Assembly: GCA_020747065.1 (NCBI GenBank)
Contig: JAGMVK010000001.1
Location: 3,906,001 to 3,970,000 of the forward strand
Source of the DNA: Cadophora sp. MPI-SDFR-AT-0126
Lineage: Eukaryota > Ascomycota > Leotiomycetes > Helotiales > Ploettnerulaceae
DNA length: 64,000 bases
Reading direction: 5' to 3'
Shown: piece by piece, positions 33,697 through 47,073 of the stretch
Layout of the letters: the number at the start of each line of letters is the position of its first letter
Position numbering within the stretch: the first letter of the stretch is position 1
The notes under the pieces: model-generated
The model's database searches: none
Told to the model about the DNA's origin: nothing
Seen by the model: only the letters and a program-made list of their open reading frames with translations
Made by a program: the position numbers and the translations under genes

Positions 33697-35560
33697 TCAC
33701 TCAGACCTTCGGTGTTTCTTTGTATTCTTTAACGTCTCTAAACAAGGCTTTAACTTAGTACTATAATATACCTGCAATATTCCCTTGCTCCTCTTAGGAA
33801 AGCAGTCTGAAATCTCATCCCACGATAAACCCTTTCCTTTTAGTTGCCGTAGAAGTTCGTTATCGTTAAACGAAAATCGCGAATTTCTGGCGGGCCTGCT
33901 CATAGCCCGTTCTTGCATAGCCAACCCGTCCGAGTCTCTCCTATCCCTACTACTAGAGACGCTCCTGGGAATACCTAGTCTCTGCGATATTCCACTGGGT
34001 TCCTATAAGAATTCCTAAGAAAATGTGAGACAGTACACAACTTTCGATTCAATAGTCTTTAGTGTCAAGTATCCATGAATGGGGATCTCTTCGCTCTCCT
34101 ACATACTAACCGACAAGGTAGCTGCAGTCGCTTGATATAAAACATTAAGGGAATAGGTTAAAGGGGTTTCCACATTATTGTATTCCATATCCTTTACCCG
34201 CTTGACCCGTTTCCAAGGGCGTAGTAAGCGTCGTATCTCAGAAACTGCGGCGCCGCTCATATCGTCATAATCTTTATTATTAGAATCATTGGTACCTCCA
34301 TCGTTAACCATTTTGTAATCAATGTCGCGGATCTCTTGTTCCTTGGCCAGAGCCGCGAGTAGAGTAGCTAACTAAGTATGTTCGAAATCGTTGGATTCGA
34401 GTGCGGCAAAAACAGGGCTAGCAGTGCTAGGTGATCGGGTGAGAGATAGCATGCGTAGTCGCTTGCGGCGGACATTTTTGGTATCATCTCGTTAGCGACG
34501 ATACCTCGGCAGAAGGTCGTTCGTCAAATCTGACTGGTGCGACGCTGCTGCTGGGCATGGCTATGGAGATTAAGTGGAATCGTGCTGGTCATCTTGTAGC
34601 ACAGAAAAGGAAACGTTGCTATCGGAGGCTGGATTATTGCTAGAAATAGAGGACGATCCTGATCTCTTCGTAGAGTAAGTGTTGGTATTGTCTTCATTAT
34701 CGGCCAAAACATTAATTCCCTCCTCTTCCGCCCCCTTGGTGACATCGAGGCCATCATAGCTCGCGCTCCCTTGTGTGATCTCGGTATTCTCCCGTATAGG
34801 GCTAGCTTAGTGTATAACGGACCCGTGGCCAGGGGAGGCTGACCTTGGAAGGTCAGCAGCGAGGTGGAGTCTTGCGCTATCAGCTACACTACTATCACTG
34901 TCGCTACTGTCGTCTTAGTGGTCGGCGATAAGGCGATCAGAAATATATGTGGTTCCGAAACCGAAGCCCTCACTATCCACTATGTCACTATCTCCAATAT
35001 GTGGAAAAGAGGAATCGCCTTTAGTTATGAGGTCGACTTCAAGATTGCTGTAATCGGTTTCCGACTCGGCGCTTACAGATTCGTTGTTACTAAGTATAAT
35101 CGGATCTAGTATTCTATAAGTATAAAGTCCTGACCGAACTAGGAGACGCAGTATGCTCACCTCAACTGCTTTTTGCCGTAGAGCGGCTAGAACTAGTAGG
35201 GCTGCCACCTTGAGTTCTATTATCAACCATATCCACCGCCATTCCACTATAGTCCGGATCTACGCTTGTTCGTCCCTTCTGTTGCACGCCGGACAAGAGC
35301 TCGTCAATATCGATAAAGCCGTTCGGGTCATCACCGTTTAGGTCCTCGCTTGCTGGCATGCTCTTTTGCCATGTGCCCGACAAGAGCTCGTCCACGTCCG
35401 GGAAGTCGCCGTCATCGCTGCGATTCGGAAGATTTTGTGAGGCTGTGAAGTTTTCTCTATGCTATTAGAAGTTGCGATCCCCACAGCAAATTACAGCACG
35501 TACCTTGGTTATCATTTCTGCAATACTGATCTGAAAAGTGCGTTTTCTTGCTTACAAGTA
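33697..35560 (-). pseudogene. SANT/Myb-like repeat-family gene, RIP-damaged
   Basis: A continuous minus-strand frame from 35247 to 33697 is broken only by about nine TAA/TAG codons, several where Gln is plausible. It is acidic and Ser/Asp-rich (ESVSAESETDYSNLEVDLIT; GAEEEGINVLADNEDNTNTY) and ends with a SANT/Myb-type domain (SFNDNELLRQLKGKGLSWDE then DCFPKRSKGILQVYYSTKLK, about 33750-33860). An upstream exon (about 35160-35440) encodes two copies of DELLSG (DVDELLSGTWQKSMPASEDL, DIDELLSGVQQKGRTSVDPD), and a further exon probably lies near 35510-35560. The domain implies DNA or chromatin binding. Such ELKGKGLSWxEI..HF..R..GxLQVxYxTKLK tails are familiar from multi-copy fungal genes of unknown role. 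Confidence 0.65.
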
Positions 35561-36950
35561 TGGCGGTTTTACGGGCGGGAAGAGACGTATTGAGTCCCGG
35601 AGGGAGATGTGAAGCCGTAATTATTCCCGGGAAACGAAGAGGCTGACTGCTCGAGGCCCAAGGGGGTTAGTAAAACACAATGTCGTCCATAGTGCACAAA
35701 GGGTCAAGCTCGATTTTACTCAAAAAGATGGACTCTGAGAGAGAAACTCCTGGGTTTATATAGGAAATACATTTGTGGGTCTCCATCCTCACTTATAACG
35801 AACATAACATAGTCCATGAATATCTCGAACGGGAAAGAACCGTACGCTGCCGCAGTGTTTCCATCTCGTAAAAGAATAATATAGCCATAGCCCCTCATCA
35901 CCAAATGTTCTCCAATTAAGCTCCTCTCCCCCTCTTAAAAAGCCTTGCATATCTCGCACAATCTCACCTACAATAATGCCAACTGCATCGTCGTGAGGGA
36001 TTTCTTGGATTGGTTAGATAACATCGCATAAAGGATTTTCTGAAGTTAGGTCTCCACTATCGGGTTGACCGAGAGCCACTGCCGGAAGGATTTGTGTTAG
36101 TGCGACAGTCAGGAGCTGCGCTAAATATGATGCTCGTATCTCGGCCAATACAGCGTGATTCAGGAGTGATCGCCGGTATAACAATCAAGGAAATCGAGCA
36201 CAGAGTAGCAGATCAAGGATTTGAACTTCAAACAGGCTATCGCAAGGGGGTTCAACTGCAGCGAGGCCGACGATAACGCGTTGCCAGCGCATAGCGAGAG
36301 CAGAACGATGAGCGAGCGGTGGCATTAGCGAACCCGGCATCTTTCCAATTGGCGGGCTAAGTGGCAGAGGAGAGTCCAGCTTCGTCCCTTGTTCACGGCC
36401 AGGCAGATTTTACGCAAACGCTGCAGGTGGACTCTCTGACATCCGGTCTCAGGATCGAGAGGCATTTTCGCCATTGGACACACCCCTCGCGGCGATGATC
36501 AGGATCAGGCGGAGGGCTCGTATGGAGAAGAGAGGTGGTGTACCTCGAGGGCAGAAATAGGGGGAATTCGGGCTTGGCGAGTTTTGAAGATCATGGGTAG
36601 ATAAGGGGATTCGCAAGGTCGACGCTCTCCTGTAACACTACATCGTCGGCCGGCTGAGCCATTGCTCGAATTCGTGTTATCCGTGAATAGGTCAAGCGGG
36701 GTCGTCGTCGTGCTAAGAAAGGAGGATTGGACCAGGTAGGTTAGTGGGCAGGAAGAGGAGGCGGCAGGGAAGTATAGCCGATATGAGACCACGATAAGGT
36801 AGATTGGAGATTGGCACGGGGCCAGAGAAAAGAGAATCAAAGTAGGAGCGTGAAGATAGTAAAGATAGAAGAGTTAGGAGGGACGGCGATAGGGGGATAG
36901 TGCGGTTCTTATACACGACGTTGCAAAGCAGCGCCGCCCCAAAGCGAGCA
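35561..36950. other. Decayed flank before the AT-rich island
   Basis: No supportable gene. Mixed composition, GC-rich between 36250 and 36950, ending in C-rich sequence around 37020-37060 just before the composition switch. Confidence 0.4.
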
Positions 36951-39900
36951 CGCCTTGCCTAAAGGGGTGGCGCTAAGCCTAGATAGGCGCACACCATACC
37001 GCATGCAGCCCCGCCAAACCAGATTGAGGCGGCCCCCCGGTTTTCCGCGCCCCGCTAACCGTCTCATCGAATACTTTATATAACTTAGTTTAAGCTAGAA
37101 TTTAGTTTTATATTTATTACTTACTAAAAACTTTATTCTCTGATCTAAATAAAGAGCTCTTTTATCTGCTATATAAGAATAATAGTAATTTAATCCTAAC
37201 TTAGTATATTTTCCTACTTATAATCTAGACTTATAAGTTATTTCTATATTTAAAGCTATATAGAGGCTATCTATTAATATAAGGAATATAAGTAGTGCTT
37301 AAAATAACTCTATTCCTTTATATTATTTATTTAGAAAGAAAAGGATTAGTTTCTAAGACTTACTATATTAACTTACTTTATTACTTATTAAAACCTAGAA
37401 GTAAGATAAGCTTATTTAAGTAATAGATAAGTGTTTTTAATATTTTTATTATAAAACAACATGCTTTTAGTTAATTAGGATATATACGTTTATTCTAAAG
37501 TTTACTAAAGCGTTAAATACTATTATTTTACTTTTTAAAAAAGTATTTATTAGATAATAAATTATCTTTTATTAATTAATTTAATTTAATTAATTAATTC
37601 TTAGTAAATATTTTATTCTAGAGTAATTACCTTTAAGCTTAAAGCAAGACTTTTTCTAATTCTTTATTAATTCTTATTTTAGTATTATAGTTTAATTTAT
37701 ACTTATTTTTACTTTATTAATTTTTTTATAATACTATATTAATTTCTAAGTAAAAGATAAATAAAAATCTTATAAAGTTATTAATTACTTATCTTACTAA
37801 AACTCTAAAAAATACTTAATTATTTTATAATTATATTAAAATATTAATACGTTAAAGGTTAAGTAGACTAATCTTTAGACTTAAATAAATAATATAATTA
37901 ATTCTAGAAATCTCTAGGACTCTAAGCTCTTTTATTAATTAATAAACTATAATTATTTATTAAAAGACTTAACTTTTTATAAACTTATTTATATTAAACA
38001 TTATACTTTTTTTATTAGTACTAATAATCTAAAAATTAATAATTAGATATTTAATATATAAAGCGAATTAACTTAGAATTCTTCTAAATTCGATAATAAA
38101 TAAATTAAAATTGCTTATACTATTAGACTTATAGCTTTAAAAGCTCGAGATATTATTTAAGATTACTTAGACTCTAAGTCTATTAATTTTGTTAATTTCA
38201 TTAAAAAAATCTTTTAAATACTCTTAATAGTTTAGAAAAAAAAGTAATTTTTAGTAAGAATATCTTATTAATCTTTATTTATTTTAAGCTCTTCTTACTT
38301 AGTCTGTTATATAAATTTATCGAGTTTAAATGTAATTTTAATATAAAATATTAAGTATAAATAAGACTCTTATTAACTTAGGTTTCATTTATTATAAAAA
38401 AAAATACGTTATTATTATTATTTTCTTAGCCTTTATTCTTTTCTTAAGAAGAATATTATCGAATAAGTATTAAAGATAATACTTTAATTATAGATTATAT
38501 TATACTAGTAATACTAGTAACTCCTACGTTTATAAGAATTAGTATTTATACTAGTATTACTAAAATAGTTATATTAATTATAATAATATAATTTTTTAAT
38601 ATAATTAAGAGACTACTTTCTAAGATTAATTATTAAGTATAATATTCTATCGTCGTACTCTAAGAATTATATATTAAGAATAAATTAAGAGAATTATATC
38701 TAAGGTTAATTTATTAAGTCGATTTTTATTAAGAAATTAAGGATTAATTTTTAAGATTAACTTTATTAATTGATTTCTTATTTAAATTAGTGTTCTATTA
38801 CTTTTATAAGCTAAATCAAATAAACTTAATATAATATAATATTTAAAATCTAAGTAAAAGTTAAAGTATATAAAAGTTAAGGTAAACTTAATAATAATAT
38901 TAAAATATTCAGCTAATTTTATTTCTAAGGATTTTTTTTAATTAATATAAGACTTTTATTAGCTTTCTTATACTATTATACTTCTTCTTCTTTTAGAAAA
39001 AGCTTATTTTTAAGGATTCTATTATCTTTTAATTATTATTAAAGTAATTATAATTATTAATACTATTTTCCTAAGCTTTTAATTATTTAGAAAGTTTTAT
39101 AAGTAATCTTACTTATTTAAAGTAAATTAAATAAAAGTCTTTAATCTTATAAGAAGTATATTTAAGGTTTAAGATATTATATTATATTATATTAATATTA
39201 TACTTTAGTTAAGTAATATAATAAAATAGTATTAAGTATTATTTATAATAAGTAAGTATTTCTTTTAACTCTTATTTATTATTTCTAGTAATATTAATTA
39301 GTAAAAGTAATTCTTAAATCTACTTTAGTAAGAAGTCTTAAGAGATCTTTTATAATTTACTTATATAAAAGATATTATAAACTTTTATATTTACTAGTAA
39401 TTTTAAATAATATAAGTTTCTAATCTTTTTAAGTACTTAAAATAATTTATTTATAAATAAGTCTAGTTTATTATATAACTAAAATAACTTAAAGTAATAT
39501 ATATTAAGCTAAGTAAAGTTATTTTTATTAAAGTTGATTTTATAATAAAGGAAATTATATAATTAAGATATATTTTATATCTTGAAGTATTAAATAGTAT
39601 ATTTAATAACTTATTATGTATTTAACTTATTAGTAAAAGTAGCTAAGTCCAGTAACTTAATTTTCTAATCTTAATCTATATAAGAAGTATATCTATAGAC
39701 TACTTTAAAAAGAAAAAAACCTTTTAAAGAATTATAAGAGAGTATTATTTATATATTATTTATAATAAGTAAGAATTCAGACTAATTATTATAGTAATAG
39801 CTAATAAACATTTATTATCTTCTAGTAAAAGATACTTATTATTTATTTACTAAAATAATTAATAAATATAAGTATATTATTAAATTCGTGTTTATTTTTA

Positions 39901-40008
39901 TTAAAGAAGTTATTATATAGAAGTGTAAGTAGGCTAGCTTAACGAGGTAAGATATCTTAATTAGAGTAAAAGTATAATATAAAAAGATTTATTCAAGAGA
40001 ACGTTACT

Positions 40009-40257
40009 GTGACGGCAGAGTCTTATGGCAGAGCCTTGGGGTGGATACTGGATTTCAGGGCAATTTCCGCATGGCCGCCTAAGCGAGCCTAAGCGAGATG
40101 AAGCGAATCTCCCTGTATATTACCTCTCCCCCTCCATACCTTCTTTACTACGCAGTTGTAGATTCTAAGAGACTCTTATTATCGTTATATATCTCTCCGT
40201 TGATATGTGAGGCAGTAGTTACACGTGACCGCTGTCTTTCTAGAGCAAGGCGTCACA
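40009..40257. mobile_element. Solo LTR with 5-bp target duplication
   Basis: A 249-bp GC-richer block begins TGTGACGGCAGAG and ends GCAAGGCGTCACA, giving terminal inverted TGTGACG/CGTCACA. It is flanked on both sides by GTTAC (40004-40008 and 40258-40262). No internal retrotransposon sequence is present, so it is a recombined solo LTR. Its composition differs sharply from its surroundings, which suggests it arrived after, or escaped, the RIP that eroded them. Confidence 0.85.
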
Positions 40258-41883
40258 GTTACTCTCTCTAAAAGAGGGGCTAGAAGTATACTATATACAT
40301 ATAATATACTTACTAAGTATACGCTAGACTAATAAAGACTCTGAAAGTCCTAACGTTTAATAGAAGTAATAATCTATTATAATATATATCTAAGAATAAG
40401 ATAAAATAAGAAAAGAGTAAAAAAAAACTAAGTTTCTTATCTTAGAAAACTTAAATTTAATAATAAATATAATAGTTATAGTAATATTACTTTACTATCT
40501 TACTAATATTATACTACTAGTACTAAGAAGAGAGAAATTAAATAGTCTTCTTAGTACTAAAATATATTATTATTATAACTTAATTATAAGCTTTCTAAAT
40601 TATAAAAGTATAAAGATAATTAATATTAAAGACTAAAAGTTTACTATCGTATAATAAGAGACCTTTTTTATACTTAACTTATCTAAAGAATTAGAAGTAG
40701 TTTACTAATTAAAAGCTTTAAGAAAAGAAGTATTATAATTAGCGTTAAGTATTTATTATACTATAAAGAATATAAAAAAATATATTAGTTCTTACGCTTA
40801 TTTTTAGTTAAATTACGTTATTATTTAACTAAATCTTATAAAGAAAAAAGCTACGATTAACTTAATTATAATAAAGAAGTTATTATATATACTAAGTTCT
40901 TTTTCTAGTATTTTATAAGTTTAGCTTATTTAATTTATAAAAAAGAGTATTAAGTAAAGAGTTATAAGCCTTAAGATAGTAAGTAATTATAAAATTATAA
41001 TTAATTAAAAGTTTAGCCTATTAAACTTATTAAGTATTTAATTATTTAAAGGTTATAAAATATTTTAAAGCTTTATAATTTATAATAATATAAATCTAAT
41101 AAGAAGTTTTATAAGCCTTATTCTTTAATATTTAAAAAAAAAATAGATAATAGTAAATATTTTCTTATTATAAATAATATAATTAAGCTTTATAAGGAGT
41201 ATAATCTTTAAGAAGAAAGTAATAAAGAACTAATTCTTATTATATCTTTAAGAAAATATACTTATAATAATACTATTACTTAAGTTAGTCTTAAGTAAGT
41301 AGAATAAATCTTACTAATAATATCTTTAAAAAAAAGCTAATATAAGAGTATATTTAAAATAATTAAAAGCTTTTTTATATTTTATAATAAAGTAAAAGAG
41401 AATATTATTTTTAATAAAATAAAGAAGAGATTTTACTATAATATTATAATTATAAATAAAGTGTTAGTAGAAATTATAAAAATTAAGAAAAAATTATATA
41501 CTTTTAATAAAAGAAAAATAGGTTTATTTTATAATTATAAAAATTTTCTTAAAGTTAATTTTTAAGTTAAAGATTAATATAATAAATCTTAAGTATTTTA
41601 TTCTTATAATTCTAAACTTATACTTTTTTAAATTTACTTAAAAGTTTATATCTCTTAGAAGTATTACAGTACTTTTTTAATATAAAAATAATATTCTAAG
41701 AGATTCTTAAAGTATATAAAAATAATATTTAAGTATATAGTATAGAAATTATTAATATAATTAAAGAAAATATTATTTATATATTACTATTATATTACTA
41801 AGCTATTAATTAAACTAAATAATAAAATCTTATACTTATATATTTTATATCTTATTATAAAAGTTATATACTTTTACTAATAT

Positions 41884-42069
41884 TGTAGTAGGGTCGAAGG
41901 CTTACTACAAGGGTTTTTGTTTTTTTATTCCGGCTGTAGATAGATAGGTCAGCGCTACTAGACTAGTAATTATTATCTTCTTCCTCTTACTTCTATTACC
42001 TAATTAGTCTACGCGCGAGTTATTTCTCTATTTACTATGCACTAGACGACACTACTCTACTCCTTTACA
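41884..42069. mobile_element. Possible second solo LTR
   Basis: A 186-bp GC-richer block runs from TGTAGTAGGGTCG to CTCCTTTACA with ATAT on both sides (41880-41883 and 42070-42073). Short ends and an AT-rich target make the duplication weak evidence. Confidence 0.4.
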
Positions 42070-42834
42070 ATATATTATATAATAAGAAGTACTTAAGAGC
42101 TTTTTTTCTCTTATCTTTTAGCTTAATTTTATAATTATATAAGTAATAAAGAAAAAGTATATTAATTTTTATTTTAAAGAATATATAAGACTATTTAGTA
42201 TATTTTATAGGAATTATTAGTTTTATATCTAACTTATTAAGATATATAGCAAATTGTTATACTATAATATAATATTTAGTAAGTTTAATAACTAAATTAA
42301 AAATAGTAATAATTTTATATTACTTCTATAAATATTACTTAAGTATAGTATTTACTTTTAAATTATAGCTACTAATATCTTATTTATAACTTTACGCTTA
42401 GCTAATAAATAAAAAGCTATACTATTAATTAAAATAATATTAAGCTTATATATAACTTTTTCTACTACTTTTAAATATAAAAGTATTAAAGTAAGAATAA
42501 TAAAAAGTAAAATTAGGTAAAAAAAAAAAAGTATTTATAATAGATTTAAGAGAAAGATTTAGTTTAAGAACTATATATTCTTAAAAAGTATAAAAGAGTA
42601 TTAGAATTAATAGAAAGTTACTTAAGATCTTCTTTTTTATTTCTAGTATATTCTAAGAGTATAAATATTTTATAAGTAATAGTAGTATATATACTATACT
42701 AATGAAGAATTTAAGCTACAAAATATATATAAAATTATTAGTCTCTTATTATAGGCCTTATAATTATAAAATGTCTTATATTTTACTTAAATTTATATTA
42801 CTTTTACTTATTATAAGGTATAGTATTAACTTTA

Positions 42835-42962
42835 GGTTGTAGGAATTGCAGGTTGTAGGAATTGCAGGTGGTAGGAATTGTAGGTTGTAGGAATTGCAGG
42901 TTGTAGGAATTGCAGGTTGCAGGAATTGCAGGTTGCAGGAATTGCAGGTTGCAGGAATTGTA
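42835..42962. repeat. 16-bp minisatellite, 8 copies
   Basis: Eight head-to-tail copies of GGTTG(T/C)AGGAATTG(C/T)A. The variants differ almost only by C/T transitions, plus one T/G. Confidence 0.95.
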
Positions 42963-45900
42963 GGTATACGATTTGAGGTTGCGCTAGTTTCTGGTTTAGA
43001 TTAAATATATTATTTAATTATTACTAATCTTCGACATAAGTACTTATTATTATATATTTAATAATAATTTTTTTAAAACCTATAAAAGTTGTTATTAAAT
43101 CTTAGATAGGTTTATATTTTTAATAATTATATCGATTTATAATTCAAAAACTAATCTATATTAGGATTATAATAGATTGTAGTATTGGAATTCAAATATA
43201 ATTTAAATTTAAAAATAGTTTCTTTATTTTTAATATTTAATTTATTTAAATAGATCAAGAATATTATATTTTAAAAAAGGTTTAAATCCTTTTCTTTCTT
43301 TTTATTTAAATTATTATTTTGTAAAAGGCCATTTATTATATTATTATATTCTTTATTTAATAAAGTAAAGGATACTAGCAAATAAATTAAATAATCAGCT
43401 AAAATTTAGTATCGTACTTTAAAACTTAAATTATATAAATTAGAGTTTATAATATTTAATTCTGAAAATTATATCTTTTATAAATTATAAAAATAAAGTT
43501 AATAATATAGCTATTTTGGCTTTAAATTTAAAATGTTATTTATATATAAGCTTATTATGTAATATCTTATTATTTATATATTATAATCTTTAAGGCTGAA
43601 TTAGATACTTTATAGTTCTTTAGCGAAGCTCTTTAACTAAGCTAAAATTAGCCTATCTTTCTAGTAAAGCTCAGCTTAAAATAATAAGAAAGTTAGGCTA
43701 AACTAGTAGCTAAGGAATTAGTTAGCTCTCTTCTCTATCTTAAAGTTAGTATATATTACTTTAATAAGATTATTAAATTTATACTTCTTATTCTATAGGT
43801 ACTAATAATAGTACGAACTTACTTTATCTTAGAGTATTATTAGAAATACTTAGTGCTAAATATTATATTTAACACTAGCTTTTTAGTAGAAGTTAATAAA
43901 GATATATAGTTTCTTATCTAAGTAGTCTCTAAACTTATTATACTAAAGCTCTTTTATATATATCTTACTAAAGCTTACTAAGGACTTTAATTAGCCTTAT
44001 GTTAATATATCTTAGATATACTAAGATAATTATATCTGCTTTATATATAGTTTATTAGATCTAAGTCCTATAAATAAGAGTAAAGACTTATCTTATAAGT
44101 ATATATTCAAGGCTAGTACTAGATTTAGTAATAGATTCTTATTTAGTCTTTATATTAATATTATATTTAGAGGTTCTCTCCTAGGGATAAATAAGAACTC
44201 TCTTTTTATATAAACTAGTAGTATTATACTATATAAATTATTATCTAGAATAATAATTTTTATATAAGTAAAGGTAGTTAAATTATCTAAGCTTTAAGAT
44301 ACTTTAGCTCTTTGGAAATTACTTCTTAATTAAATATATTAGTATATCCTCTCTTTCTTTTCTAAAGGAGTTAACTTAATAAAATTAATTACTATTATTA
44401 GTTTATTATATTAATATAATAGAGGTATTCTCTAGTAAAGTATTTAGGTAGTTAAGGTTATTACTTAGTAAGTACTTTAAATCTAATTTAGTATTATCTT
44501 AGAAGTATTCTAAATCTATAACCTTAACTAATCCTTTAACTAAATATTCTCTTTAGCTTATATTATTTAAGCTAATATAATAAATACTAGTGCTTTATCC
44601 TATTATATATAAATACTATTAGCTTATAATATATCTTATAGTATAATCTACTTTAATTTCCTTATTTAAGAAAAATAAAATAAAGATTAATTTTCGAAGT
44701 ACTCTTAGTAGTCTTAGAAAAGAAACTCGCTTTTCTTACTACTATTATAGAAAAGCTTCTGAAACTCTTATAAAAGCTTTATTAGATCTTTTAATAATTC
44801 TCTTACTAGCTTTAGCTCTATTTATATTACTTCTACTACTTTCTTTTTCTTTTCTACTTTTTCCTCTTAGTCTGAAATAGCTAGTATTTCTTTAGCTATA
44901 GTTTATATCTAAATTAATAGTCTTTCAAATATAGTATTATTTACTTAAAAGCTCTTTAGCTAAAGTTAAGTAATTAGCTTAATAATTATTAAAGAGGAAT
45001 CGCTATGATTATTATATATATAAGTATATAAGATTTATAGTCTAAATATAATACTTATCTCTTACTCTTAAATTACTACTTATTAATTTAGTTTTAAAGA
45101 GTTACTTATTAAGTATAGCTAAGTACTTAATATTAAAATCGCTACTTTTCTTACTATAACTTATCTACTTTATAGTATATATTAATTACTAATTAGTATT
45201 AGTTTAATACTAAATATAAGCTAAGAATTAAACGTAAATATTATATATATATATATTAAGCTTAATAGTATAAAAAATCTATATATTTCTAAGAGAAGGC
45301 AGAAGATACTAGATTATATACTACTCTTAAAACACTATTGAATCGCCTTCGTAAGTAGTTCTACCCTCTATTCTAGCTGAAACATATCTTATATAGGCCT
45401 GTGAACTAACAATTACTTTTACTTTTGTAATTTTATTTTAAGATTGGCTTACTTATTTTACTTTTACAAAATCTTATACCTTCGAAAGGCCTTTATAATA
45501 GAATACATATAATTATAACTAGTTTACAAAGGTACTATATTAAAGTAAGAATCCTTAGAGGTGATTTTAATAGGTAATTACAAGCACTACTATATATTAA
45601 GTTATCTGTAATAAACAACAGATTAGGTATTACTCTTAAACGTAAGTAATTTCTAGTCTATTTATATTTTACTATAATAATTAATAAGTCTTAAGAGTAG
45701 TTATTTTATACTATTAGATTAGATTTATAGATACTTATTTTTATATACAATTAGTTATACGTTAAGGTTTTATAAACGTTATCTGTAGATAAGTTAAGTG
45801 TACTATTACTAGTTCAAAATAAAGGTTATATACTTAATATTATATTTCTAGAAGTATTAATAGATATTTATTAACTTTATAAAAGTTTTCTATTATTTAT

Positions 45901-46851
45901 GAGTTAGTATTACGTCTGTAAATTATATTTTAAGACTGAAAATACGTAAACTAGATCAGAATTCTTATTTTAAAGTAAATTATACTTTTATAAGGGATTC
46001 TTAATAGGATTTATAGTTTAGGGCTAGGTCCCTAAAGAGTCTCTAAGATATTCTAATTTATTTCCTCTTTCTTCTTCTTCTTTATCTCTCTCTCTTCTAA
46101 TACCTTCGCTTTCTTTTTATATAAAATCACTAGCTTTCTAAAAAACTTAATAAAATAATATGCTTTCTAAGAGAGAGTATAATAGCAGCAGACGTAGCGG
46201 ATTATACTAGTAATAGTAAGGCCTAGGGAAGTAATACAGCGATTTATTATAGATCACTTATAGTCTATTATATATTTAGATAGAATACTTATAAGTAATT
46301 GAAGAGTTACTAGAAGTAACCTAGGTATTTATATAATAATAAGAGTAACCCGCCGAAGGATTAAAGGAACCTATAGTAGCTGTAATAGCGGCAGTAGTAG
46401 GGACTAGAGCTAGAGCTAGGGCTAGGACTGGGGCATTAGGGCCTACGGATCCGTAAGTACTTATTACAGACTAAGTCAGGGCAGGAATCTAACTTACGAA
46501 GAGAGTAATACTTGCCTTTACTACTATAATAGTAGTTAGCATAGGAGTTGAATAAGAAATCACTAATAATAATATATTCCGTTTATAAGCTAGATTCTTA
46601 CTAATAATAGCTATAACTTAGAAATATAATATATCTAATTAGTACTTATTAGTAACTTTATACGTCTATAATAATCTATAAATATAAAAAAAGGATTAAA
46701 AAATTTTCTTTTTAAAATAAAAACTTACTAATTTAGATATATTATACCTTTAAGTTAAAAAATCGTATACTAGTAAAAACCTGATCTAGATATAATATAA
46801 TAGCGCAGATAGTAAGTAAGGTAAATAACTGCACTATAGTAGTAATAATAG

Positions 46852-47073
46852 TGTAACGTTGAAGTGACGGAAGTGCTGGAAATAGGGGTACTCAGGTTTA
46901 GCCGGAATATTACCGGACAGAAGCCGGACCAGATTCATGTATATATAGGACCGCTCCCCCTATGAGGGCTCCTTACCTTCTTATTTCCTTTATACTAGAC
47001 CTATAATATTACTATTTACCTACCCTCTTACTCCTATACTTAATACTGCACTTAGTAATATTGCGTTGTTATA
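46852..47073 (+). repeat. 5' LTR of the chromovirus
   Basis: 222 bp, TGTAACG...TGTTATA. It differs from the 3' LTR at 12 positions by my count, all C/T or A/G transitions. Confidence 0.95.

Larger units (their letters stand above)
37060..46851. other. AT-rich RIP-type island, left part
   Basis: About 80-90 % A+T by eye (line 39181-39240 has 5 G/C in 60). No open frame of 60 codons exists in about 10 kb apart from noise. The sequence is dominated by TA, TAA, TTA and AGTA/TACT-like words, as left by heavy RIP of old repeats. GC-richer inserts are the solo LTR at 40009, a possible LTR at 41884 and a minisatellite at 42835. Confidence 0.85.
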
